From: a virus
Strand: one strand, 5' to 3'
Length of the DNA: 64,000 bases
IMG/VR virus record: IMGVR_UViG_3300025430_001199
Coordinates: 1-64,000 of that record
In this document: positions 8,000-16,394 of the stretch, piece by piece
How the letters are laid out: the number at the start of each line of letters is the position of its first letter
Numbering within the stretch: position 1 is the first letter of the stretch
Position numbers and translations under genes: made by a program
The notes under the pieces: generated by a model
What the model was told of the DNA's origin: nothing
The model's input: only the letters and a program-made list of their open reading frames with translations
Database searches by the model: none

Positions 8000-9353
8000 A
8001 AAACTCATACCCATTATGAACAAAGTTAGTCCAACATTTTGTTTGGCTAAATGGCATCATACTACCTTGTACCTACAAACAGGTGAAACACACAGTTGTT
8101 ATCACCCGCCTCCACACAAGATAAACAAAGAAGAGATTAGACGTAATCCCAGCGCCCTGCACAATACTCCTATTAAAAAGTTAGAGCGTAGGGATATGTT
8201 ATTGGGCGTACAAACCAAAGGTTGCCAATACTGCTGGAATATTGAAAATATGGGCGAAGGTTACATCAGTGACCGCCACATTAGAACAACATCCATCTAT
8301 ACTCCTTCTCGGTGGGAAGAAGCAACTACAGGTTCATACAATAAGAACATCAACCCAGAATATATTGAAGTATCGTTCGGTAATGAATGTAACTTCAAAT
8401 GCGGCTATTGCCACCCCAAAGCCAGCAGTCGTTTCTACAACGAGATTAAACAGCACGGTCCTGTAGAAACAGTGAGCAATCATCGTTGTGATATCGATTA
8501 CCTAAAGATCTACGAGCGTGAAGAAAGTAATCCATTTGTGGATGCTTGGTGGCGTTGGTGGCCTGAAATGAGTAAGACACTGAACATTCTACGAGTTACT
8601 GGTGGGGAACCATTGATGCATACCAGTACTTGGAAACTGTTTGATAGCCTGAAAAATGACCCCATGCCTCAATTAGAATTAAATATCAATAGCAATATTG
8701 GTGTCAAACCAGCATTGGTAGATAAGATGATTGATAGTGTAAACTATGTTACAGACAACAAAGGAATCCGTAGATTTAAGTTGTTTACTAGCATTGATAC
8801 ATGGGGCCCACGAGCAGAATATATTCGAACAGGATTAGATTTGTCCATTTGGGAACGCAACCTCGATGCGTACCTAATAGGTACTGGACAGCCGATCAGT
8901 TTTATGATTACGTTTAATATCTTGTGTGTGACAACATTCAAGAGCCTATTGGAAAAGATCTTAGAATGGCGTGCCAAGTATAATCAGTACAATAGAACTG
9001 ATCAACCGCAAATGGTTAGATTTGATACACCCTATCTCAAAGAACCATTGCAGTATGATATGAATATATTGCCCAAGACAGAGTTTTTGCCTTACATGCA
9101 CGAGTCGTTAAAGTTTATGAAAGACAACACAGACGAAAACGATTTGGCAAAGTTTACAACTTTTGAATATGAAAAGTTTAGACGTGTCGTTGATTATATG
9201 GAATCAACAACATATGATGATGCTCGCGTCGCAGAAGGTCGCAAGGATTTTTATAACTGGTTTAATGCGTTAGATGAACGCAGGGACACAAACTTTTTGG
9301 AAACGTTCCCCGAGATGACAGATTTTTATAATGAATGTAGTGAATATGAATAA
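7971..9353 (+). CDS. Radical SAM protein with N-terminal SPASM/twitch-like cysteines (460 aa)
   Basis: The radical SAM [4Fe-4S] signature is CNFKCGYC at residues 140-147 (CX3CX2C). It is followed by VTGGEPLM, the SAM-binding GGE motif. Upstream, C24, C43, C85 and C88 (FCLAKWHHT..., then SCYHPP, then CQYCWN) form a SPASM/twitch-like auxiliary-cluster region placed before the radical SAM core. In classic SPASM enzymes it comes after. The call is closest to the 'twitch domain-containing radical SAM' type of marine phages. Related copies follow in the next three genes. It generates a 5'-deoxyadenosyl radical; the substrate could be a peptide or a sugar. Confidence 0.8.
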   Translation: MSDSDEKKVRKLIPIMNKVSPTFCLAKWHHTTLYLQTGETHSCYHPPPHKINKEEIRRNPSALHNTPIKKLERRDMLLGVQTKGCQYCWNIENMGEGYISDRHIRTTSIYTPSRWEEATTGSYNKNINPEYIEVSFGNECNFKCGYCHPKASSRFYNEIKQHGPVETVSNHRCDIDYLKIYEREESNPFVDAWWRWWPEMSKTLNILRVTGGEPLMHTSTWKLFDSLKNDPMPQLELNINSNIGVKPALVDKMIDSVNYVTDNKGIRRFKLFTSIDTWGPRAEYIRTGLDLSIWERNLDAYLIGTGQPISFMITFNILCVTTFKSLLEKILEWRAKYNQYNRTDQPQMVRFDTPYLKEPLQYDMNILPKTEFLPYMHESLKFMKDNTDENDLAKFTTFEYEKFRRVVDYMESTTYDDARVAEGRKDFYNWFNALDERRDTNFLETFPEMTDFYNECSEYE

Positions 9354-10584
9354 AGTAATACCGATTAACAAAGATTATCTAATGGAGGACAGTAAGACAT
9401 TTTGTATGCTTCCTTGGATGCATCTTTTTGTAAGTCCCGGCGGTGAAGTGTTTCCATGCTGTACCACTGATAGATCTTTACAGTTAGGGAATGTTAGAGA
9501 AAACTCCCTAAAGGAAATCTTTAACAGTGATGCTGCTAAGAAGCTGAGATTAGATATGTTAAATGATGTTCCTTCGGACTGCTGTAAAATGTGTTACGAC
9601 CGTGAAAAAATCAGTCCTCACACTTACAGAACATTTGGCAAAGATCATTTTGGAAAACGGTTTGATGAGTTAGTACCTAATACCAATGAAGATGGATCTT
9701 TGGATGAGTTTAAACTACATCTTATTGATATTAGATTCAGTAATATCTGTAACTTTGCTTGCAGAACTTGTGGTGCTGACTTTAGTAGTAAATGGGCCGC
9801 TGAACAAAAGAAACTGGGCCTGGAAGACTGGGTCACTATCCATGCAGACAATCATAAAGGCACACTGATTGAAGAAGTAAAAACACATTTAGATCACGCA
9901 GACATTCTTTACTTTGCTGGTGGCGAACCATTGATCATGGACGAACATTACATTATCCTTGAAGAAATGATTCGTCGGGGTCGAACAGATGTAATGTTGC
10001 GTTATAACACAAATGGTAGTACTATTAACTATAAGAATAAAGACTTATTAGATCTTTGGAAGAACTTTAAAAAGATTGAGCTACAGGTAAGCGTTGACCA
10101 TTACGGAGAACGTGCTGAATACATTAGACATGGAACCGAATGGGGCGTAGTTGAAAGTAACTTGATTAACTTTAGAAAACTAGATAATGTAAAGTTAGGA
10201 GTAGCCACAGTATTGAGTGTGTTTAACTATCTAACAATAACTGATTTCTATAGTTATATGTTAGATAAAGATTTGATTAGACAAGAGGATTATCAAACTT
10301 ATTTGTCTATGACTACACATCCGCCATATTATACTGCTACTGCATTGCCTAGACATTTAAAAGATATTGGAACAGAAAAGATAATGAAATATGCTCCAAC
10401 CTTGCAAAATGGACATATTGTAAAACAATACTTAGATTTGGCTATTCCTTTTGTTAACAGTGAAGATAACTGGAAAACGGCTAGAAAAGAATTCATACAT
10501 CATACTAAAGAGCGTGACAGAGTACGAGGGGAATCATTTGTTAGAACATTCCCAGAACTATACCCATTGATGGAACCAAAGTGA
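9346..10584 (+). CDS. Radical SAM protein, SPASM/twitch-like paralogue (412 aa)
   Basis: The N-terminal auxiliary region reads FCMLPWMHLFVSPGGEVFPC with a second adjacent Cys, then LGNVRENSLKEIFNS and CCKMCYD. This is the C.xPW.H...G.V.PCC...LGN.....EI.N layout of SPASM domains, here preceding the radical SAM core. The core has CNFACRTC (CX3CX2C) and YFAGGEPLI. I prefer the ATG at 9346 to one at 9331: the homologous paralogue starts at a similar distance from the first Cys, and the overlap with the previous gene drops to 8 bases. It sits in a run of four paralogues, pointing to stepwise or combinatorial modification of related substrates. Confidence 0.8.
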   Translation: MNKVIPINKDYLMEDSKTFCMLPWMHLFVSPGGEVFPCCTTDRSLQLGNVRENSLKEIFNSDAAKKLRLDMLNDVPSDCCKMCYDREKISPHTYRTFGKDHFGKRFDELVPNTNEDGSLDEFKLHLIDIRFSNICNFACRTCGADFSSKWAAEQKKLGLEDWVTIHADNHKGTLIEEVKTHLDHADILYFAGGEPLIMDEHYIILEEMIRRGRTDVMLRYNTNGSTINYKNKDLLDLWKNFKKIELQVSVDHYGERAEYIRHGTEWGVVESNLINFRKLDNVKLGVATVLSVFNYLTITDFYSYMLDKDLIRQEDYQTYLSMTTHPPYYTATALPRHLKDIGTEKIMKYAPTLQNGHIVKQYLDLAIPFVNSEDNWKTARKEFIHHTKERDRVRGESFVRTFPELYPLMEPK

Positions 10585-11825
10585 AAAAACAAAAAACTGT
10601 AACTGTAAATAAAGACTTTCTTTTAAATGAAAGCAAGACATTTTGTATGTCTCCCTGGATTCACCTATACACATCTCCAGTAGGAGAAGCAGCAGCCTGT
10701 TGTATTGCTAGGGATGTTGTGGGGAATACAACAGAACAAACTATTGAGTCTATCATCAATGGTGATAAGATGAAACAACTACGTTTGGATATGCTGAACG
10801 AACGTTTTAATCCCGCATGTGCTGGTTGTCATGAACATCAGGCGCAGGGTATTAGTTCTAGTAAAGATCAGTTTGCTAAACGATTTAAACATCACTTTGA
10901 TGAAGCTATGGCTAATACGCTAGAAGATGGCACTCTTGCTGACTTTAAAATGCGATATTTTGATGTGCGTTTTAATAACGTATGTAACTTTAAATGTAGA
11001 ACTTGTAATGCGGCATTTAGTACATTATGGGAACAGGAAGATATCAAACGTAAAGTACCTTGGGCTACTATTCACCCTAAGAACAATACTCCTCAACTAT
11101 TGGAAGAAGTCATTGAACATATTCCACATATGGAGTATGCGTATTTTGCTGGTGGTGAACCGTTGATTACCGAAGAACATTATATTGTTCTAGAAGAAAT
11201 GATTAAACAAGGTCGTACAGATATTAATCTTGTATACAACTCAAATGTCAGTAACTTGAAGTTTAAGAACAAGGATATTATTGAGTTATGGAGTCATTTT
11301 ACCAAACCTATTTCTCTAGAAGCCAGTATTGATCATCACGGTGAACGTGCTGAGTATATTAGACATGGCACTGATTGGGGACAGGTAGAAAAGAACCTTA
11401 TCAAACTCAGCTCAATGGATAATGTTAGATTTGGTCTAAATACTGTATGTAGTGTGTTTAACTATCATACTATGTTAGAATTCTATCATTACTTGATTGA
11501 AAAGAAAATCTATACCTCTTGGAGTTACACAACATTTGGTATCTATAATATGACATCACCGACACATTTTACATCTCAAGTAATGCCAGCTAAACTTAAA
11601 CGTGAAGCTACATTTAAGATTAAATCGTTGGTAAAGTTTATGCAAAGCAAGGGATTCCTCGATTATAAACTGCCTGTGGTAGAATCTACTATGGCTTGGG
11701 CAAATGCTCAACATACCTGGGCAGATAATAAAGCCAAGTTCCAAGAAGAGATTGCAGTATTAGACAAAGTCCGCGGCGAAGACTTTACCAAAGTATTTCC
11801 CGAACTTGCTTCAATGATGGATTAA
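10581..11825 (+). CDS. Radical SAM protein, SPASM/twitch-like paralogue (414 aa)
   Basis: GTG start overlapping the preceding TGA (GTGA), so translation is coupled. The N-terminal auxiliary cysteines are C22, C40, C41, C80 and C83 (FCMSPWIHLYTSPVGEAAAC and CAGC). The radical SAM core is CNFKCRTC at residues 135-142, with YFAGGEPLI further on. It is clearly paralogous to the gene before it: both share the spacing from auxiliary to core cysteines and the AEYIRHGT(E/D)WG motif in the barrel. The repeated core with diverged ends suggests gene duplication within the virus or repeated acquisition. The substrate is unknown. Confidence 0.8.
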   Translation: MKKQKTVTVNKDFLLNESKTFCMSPWIHLYTSPVGEAAACCIARDVVGNTTEQTIESIINGDKMKQLRLDMLNERFNPACAGCHEHQAQGISSSKDQFAKRFKHHFDEAMANTLEDGTLADFKMRYFDVRFNNVCNFKCRTCNAAFSTLWEQEDIKRKVPWATIHPKNNTPQLLEEVIEHIPHMEYAYFAGGEPLITEEHYIVLEEMIKQGRTDINLVYNSNVSNLKFKNKDIIELWSHFTKPISLEASIDHHGERAEYIRHGTDWGQVEKNLIKLSSMDNVRFGLNTVCSVFNYHTMLEFYHYLIEKKIYTSWSYTTFGIYNMTSPTHFTSQVMPAKLKREATFKIKSLVKFMQSKGFLDYKLPVVESTMAWANAQHTWADNKAKFQEEIAVLDKVRGEDFTKVFPELASMMD

Positions 11826-11826
11826 T

Positions 11827-13122
11827 ATGGTAACAAAAGCACATGTAACTAAACTGATCAAAGAAGGCAAGAACTTTTGTGTTCTACCTTGGATACACTT
11901 CCATTCGTTCCCTAATGGGGATGTTATGCCCTGCTGTATGGCAGATAGCTCTAAGCCAGTGTCTAAGATTAAATCAGAAGAATCTATTATTCAAATGATG
12001 AATAGTGACGAGTACAAAAAGATGCGTGTGGCTATGTTAAAAGATCAGCCGCTTGAAACTTGTTTCCGTTGCACCAGCGTAGAACAACTAGGTGCTTGGA
12101 CTATGCGTAATAGTCATAATACCCGTAGGGGACTTGACTATGTTGATCTTATTAGTAAGACTAAGAAAGACGGCAGCATTGACGAGTTTAAAATGAAGTA
12201 TATGGACATTCGTTTTAGTAACCTATGTAACATGAAATGTCGTACATGTGGACCTGCTTGTAGTAGTCAATGGGCAGAAGAATACGCTAAGACTAAAGGG
12301 CATGATAAGTTAGAAAAATACTTTGGATTAAAATCATTTGTTGTTAATACCAACGAAGACCAAGTGTTTATGACTAAACTAAAACCCTATCTCGATCACG
12401 TTGAAGAAGTTTACTTTGCAGGTGGAGAAGCTATTATTACACCCGAGCATTATGAATGTTTAGATTATTGGATTGAAAAAGGTCTGACCCATAAGGTTGA
12501 ACTAACATATACTACTAACTTTAGTGTATTGAAATACAAAGATAGAAACTTGATTGAGTTGTGGAAGAAGTTTCCCAACATCAAGATTTGGGCAAGTCTC
12601 GATGCCAGTGGCGATGTTGCTGAACTTGTACGCAAAGGTACCAAATGGGATACCATTGTTAAGAACATGAAAAAACTAAAGAAAGAAGTTCCACATGCAG
12701 AGTTCCAGATTAGTCCTACGATCAGTACATGGAATGTTTGGTCCTTCCCTGAGTTCTTTGATTATCTATATGACAATGAGTTGATTAGTAAAAAAGTTGA
12801 TCCTAGATTTAACTTGCTTACACATCCTTGGTGGGCCAATATCTTTATATTGCCAGACCATATTAAAGAAAAGTTAATCAAAACGTATGAAATGCATGTT
12901 AGGAAGTATGAACACTTGCCCGGCATTGCAAATGGGTTTAAACTTATACAACAGAACTTAAAAGCAGGCAGTCATAGATACGGTGATCATGTCAGTCATG
13001 AGGACAAAGGCGGTATATTAGAATTCATTTTCCATAATAATGAAATGGATGTTAATAGAAAAGAAAAGTTATTGGACGTTGTTCCAGAATTAAAAGAGGT
13101 CTATCAATGGGCAAAGAAATAA
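11827..13122 (+). CDS. Radical SAM protein, SPASM/twitch-like paralogue (431 aa)
   Basis: It starts one base after the previous stop. The auxiliary cysteines are C18, C36, C37, C79 and C82 (FCVLPWIHFHSFPNGDVMPC and CFRC). The core signature is CNMKCRTC at 134-141 and YFAGGEAII replaces GGEP. The loss of the Pro after GGE is tolerated in the family but differs from its siblings. A segment AELVRKGTKWD corresponds to AEYIRHGTDWG of the two preceding genes. It is the fourth and last member of the paralogous run and overlaps the next radical SAM gene by 16 bases. Confidence 0.8.
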   Translation: MVTKAHVTKLIKEGKNFCVLPWIHFHSFPNGDVMPCCMADSSKPVSKIKSEESIIQMMNSDEYKKMRVAMLKDQPLETCFRCTSVEQLGAWTMRNSHNTRRGLDYVDLISKTKKDGSIDEFKMKYMDIRFSNLCNMKCRTCGPACSSQWAEEYAKTKGHDKLEKYFGLKSFVVNTNEDQVFMTKLKPYLDHVEEVYFAGGEAIITPEHYECLDYWIEKGLTHKVELTYTTNFSVLKYKDRNLIELWKKFPNIKIWASLDASGDVAELVRKGTKWDTIVKNMKKLKKEVPHAEFQISPTISTWNVWSFPEFFDYLYDNELISKKVDPRFNLLTHPWWANIFILPDHIKEKLIKTYEMHVRKYEHLPGIANGFKLIQQNLKAGSHRYGDHVSHEDKGGILEFIFHNNEMDVNRKEKLLDVVPELKEVYQWAKK

Positions 13123-14153
13123 TCGAGATTGTAGGGAAACAAAAATACCTTGCAGTCACTTGGCAAGTTAACAACTACTGTAACTTTAAATGTAGTTATT
13201 GTAATCCAGGCAACTGGAGTGGTACTGAAACCAATAATGGTAACTTGACCAAGTACCTAACTAACCTTGAAACTATTATTAATCGTTACAAGGAAGAAGG
13301 TTATGAACACTTTAAGTTCTTCTTTAGTGGAGGAGAACCTACAGCATGGCGTAACTTTATTCCTGTATGCGAATGGTTGAAGCGTGAACTGCCTAACTGT
13401 ACATTAGCAGTAAACACTAATCTAAGTCGCCCATTGGCTTGGTGGAAGAAACATTATCATTTGTTTGATGATATTGTTGCTAGTTATCATGTGGAGTTTA
13501 GTAACAAAGAAGAATACGAAAAGAATAGTATCTTCTTATGTGACAAGGTAAACTATCTTGCCACAAAGATGTTGATGCATGATGAACGCTTTTGGGAAGT
13601 TGTTGAATACGGCGAACACTTGAAAAAAGTTATGCCTAACTACTTTATTGAATGGACTCCGTTGTTTGATGAGATGACAATCTATGCTAGTCCTTGGAAG
13701 TATCGTAGCAAGAAAAAAGTAGATTTCTTAAAAACACATTCGGTGGATATGAAGTTTACACTACCTAAACCCACTACTCCGGATAACTGTGTAAGTTATT
13801 CTATTCATGAGGATGGAGAAGAGTTGTATACTAATAGCAATGATGTTATTATTAATAGACAGAACTTTTTCAAAGGCTGGCGCTGTAATGTAGGCGATAG
13901 CTTGTTTATCAATCCTATGGGAGATATTGGACTAGCTAGTTGTGGTGAAGGCGGTTATGGCGGTAATATTCTAAGAGATATTGCTGAGATTGGTCCTAAA
14001 GTGATTACCTGCGAAAAAGAACACTGCCATTGCGGTACAGATATTATTATTCCCAAACATAACCCCGATCGCAAAGTTATTCCTGTTATACCAGTTGTTG
14101 CCGAAGAACCTGTTAAACCTAAAAAAACTAGAACTAAAAAGAAGGTAGATTAA
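13107..14153 (+). CDS. Radical SAM protein with a C-terminal SPASM-like region (348 aa)
   Basis: The core motif CNFKCSYC begins at residue 25, so there is no N-terminal auxiliary domain. The GGE motif is FFFSGGEPTAW. Cysteines near the C-terminus (WRCNVGDSLFINPMGDIGLA, SCGEGGYGGN, then TCEKEHCHCGTD) form a conventional C-terminal SPASM-like auxiliary cluster. This is the reverse domain order to its four upstream neighbours. The last 25 residues are Lys/Pro-rich (VKPKKTRTKKK). It overlaps the preceding gene. As a member of the peptide-modification-like branch it might act on a protein, but no precursor peptide is recognised nearby. Confidence 0.78.
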   Translation: MGKEIIEIVGKQKYLAVTWQVNNYCNFKCSYCNPGNWSGTETNNGNLTKYLTNLETIINRYKEEGYEHFKFFFSGGEPTAWRNFIPVCEWLKRELPNCTLAVNTNLSRPLAWWKKHYHLFDDIVASYHVEFSNKEEYEKNSIFLCDKVNYLATKMLMHDERFWEVVEYGEHLKKVMPNYFIEWTPLFDEMTIYASPWKYRSKKKVDFLKTHSVDMKFTLPKPTTPDNCVSYSIHEDGEELYTNSNDVIINRQNFFKGWRCNVGDSLFINPMGDIGLASCGEGGYGGNILRDIAEIGPKVITCEKEHCHCGTDIIIPKHNPDRKVIPVIPVVAEEPVKPKKTRTKKKVD

Positions 14154-16394
14154 TTGATTGATTTCAATTTAACACAGTTAGCAAGAAAAGATATTGGTCC
14201 GCGAGAACAGCCTCCTGAGGATCTCGCAGATGCACGACATCGTGCCATGATGGATGCTATTGCACCTTATGCTAAAAAAACAGAGCAAAAAAACGTTACT
14301 CCTGTTTATATCGATTACAAAACACGCAAAACAAAACTAGCATTGGTAATGTGTCCCGAGTGGGCACCTGACATGCCTCCGTTTAATCTAGCTCGACTTA
14401 GTGGTGTTGCCAAAAGTGCAGGCTACGAAACAGTTATTAAAGATTTGAATATTCGTGCTTATAATGAATATCAAAAAATCTGGCGCCCTAGAAAATTAAT
14501 ACCATTTCCGTTGTGGGATCCTAGTGCTATCTGGCATTGGACTGGCAGTACATATTATGAACACATTCATCCTGTGCTTGAACCGTTGTTAATGAAAGCC
14601 TGTGATGAGCTTGAAGAATATGGTGCTGACATTATAGGATTTAGTGTATACAATATCAATGAGCTTCCTACTAAATGGATGTGTAAGGAACTCAAACGCC
14701 GTAATCCTAACATTAGAATCGCTATCGGTGGTAGTAATGTACAAAAGGGCTGGTTCGAGATTGAGGATTACTTTGACTATGTTGTCAACGGAGAGGGTGA
14801 GCAAGTACTGTTAGAGATTTTAGATGAAGTAGAAAACGGTGTTGTTCTCAAAGGACCAAAGTATGTAACACAGCCTGAAGATCAACGTATCAATATCAAT
14901 GGCTTACCTATGCCTGATTATGAAAGTATTGACTTCAATCAGTATAAGTTGCCTAACGGTGTTAACAGTGAGATTAGTCGTGGCTGTACTGCTAAATGTA
15001 CATTCTGTGAAGAAACACACTTTTGGAAGTATCGTCAGCGTCAGGCTGTGGACCTTATCACCGAAGTAGAATGGCTGTACTACAACAAAGGCACAGACAT
15101 TATTTGGTTCATTGACAGTTTAGTTAATGGTAACCTAAAAGAACTACGTGCGTTCTGTAAGGCTGTTGTGGCCAAAGACTTAAAGATTCATTGGACTGGT
15201 TATGCTCGTTGCGACGGCCGCATGGATCTTGAATACTTCAAAGACCTTAAAGCAGGTGGTTGTATCATTCTGAACTATGGTATCGAAAGTGGTAGTCAGA
15301 AAGTATTAGATGACATGGACAAAGGTGTTACTATTGCTGAAATGGAACAGAACTTCCGTGACGGCAAAGAAGTAGGAATCTATGCTGCCACTAACTGGAT
15401 CATGGGTTTCCCTACAGAAGATTTCCAAGATGCAGCCGACAGTATGACATTATTATGGCGTGTTCGTAACATGAATATCAATAATGTAGGGTCTGGATTT
15501 GGCTTTGGTCTTGGACCAGAAACTATTATCGGACAGAATCCTAAAAAGTTTGGACTAAGTGATCACAAGTATCAAAATCATTGGATTACACAGGACTTTA
15601 AGCTAGGCGGTACCCATGTTATGACCCGTGTCAAAGCATTTTCTATATTCTTAGATATGATTATTGACACAGTGGAAGTTCCTTTTAGTTATCCACGACG
15701 TCATAAGTTAGCAGTAGATCACTATAAGGTTGTGTTAGATAATCCTAGTACAGTGCGCGAAGTGGGATATGAAAAGTTTGACTACAACATTATCAAACCT
15801 GATATTAATCCATTTGCTGACACATTAGTAAATGAAATGTGGCCTTTCTTTAGAATGTTATGGCGTGCTAGAGGCGGATATTCTGCTAAGATTAAGTTTA
15901 ATCCAGATATTGATCAAAATGAGTTCGGTGGACAGTTTGGTCCTGGTATGTATACCGCTACATTTAAGTTTGATATCACAGATGAAGGACGCTGGCAAGC
16001 AGACTTTGATTATGAGTTTAATCAAATTGAAAATCCCTATGATGATAGAGACGAGGACGATCCTCGGCGCGGGCCTTTCTATGCACAAGATTTTAGTCGT
16101 ATGCAAAGTAATACTGCCAAACGAGCACGTAAACTAGCCAAGCCTGAAGAATGGGGTGATACTGGCAGAAGTGATAGAAGTTTTTCGCATATGCTTCATG
16201 AAGAAGCAACATTTAATAAACTTGATTTTTCCTTTACCTATAGATATATAGGCGAGGGAGATTGGGGCGATTATAGACAATATGAAGTAGCCATACCGGA
16301 TAAATCAACTACTAAAGAAATTCCCTCTAGTCCTGAAGTTCCTGTATATGCTATAGTATTTGATAATATTAAAAAAAGAAGCAGTAAAGTATGA
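14154..16394 (+). CDS. B12-binding-type radical SAM protein (746 aa)
   Basis: The start is a TTG directly after the preceding TAA; no better start was seen. Residues about 60-235 form a Rossmann-like cobalamin-binding-type domain (TKLALVMCPEWAPDMPPFNL, ADIIGFSVYNINELP, IRIAIGGSNVQ, VVNGEGE). The classical DxHxxG motif is absent, as in many such proteins. The core motif SRGCTAKCTFCEE gives C278, C282 and C285. NYGIESGSQKVLDDMDKG and NWIMGFPTEDFQDA are typical of the BchE/MiaB-like barrel. A roughly 200-residue C-terminal extension is unique to this protein. Such enzymes do methylations, ring formation or sulfur insertion; the reaction here is unknown. Confidence 0.78.
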   Translation: MIDFNLTQLARKDIGPREQPPEDLADARHRAMMDAIAPYAKKTEQKNVTPVYIDYKTRKTKLALVMCPEWAPDMPPFNLARLSGVAKSAGYETVIKDLNIRAYNEYQKIWRPRKLIPFPLWDPSAIWHWTGSTYYEHIHPVLEPLLMKACDELEEYGADIIGFSVYNINELPTKWMCKELKRRNPNIRIAIGGSNVQKGWFEIEDYFDYVVNGEGEQVLLEILDEVENGVVLKGPKYVTQPEDQRININGLPMPDYESIDFNQYKLPNGVNSEISRGCTAKCTFCEETHFWKYRQRQAVDLITEVEWLYYNKGTDIIWFIDSLVNGNLKELRAFCKAVVAKDLKIHWTGYARCDGRMDLEYFKDLKAGGCIILNYGIESGSQKVLDDMDKGVTIAEMEQNFRDGKEVGIYAATNWIMGFPTEDFQDAADSMTLLWRVRNMNINNVGSGFGFGLGPETIIGQNPKKFGLSDHKYQNHWITQDFKLGGTHVMTRVKAFSIFLDMIIDTVEVPFSYPRRHKLAVDHYKVVLDNPSTVREVGYEKFDYNIIKPDINPFADTLVNEMWPFFRMLWRARGGYSAKIKFNPDIDQNEFGGQFGPGMYTATFKFDITDEGRWQADFDYEFNQIENPYDDRDEDDPRRGPFYAQDFSRMQSNTAKRARKLAKPEEWGDTGRSDRSFSHMLHEEATFNKLDFSFTYRYIGEGDWGDYRQYEVAIPDKSTTKEIPSSPEVPVYAIVFDNIKKRSSKV

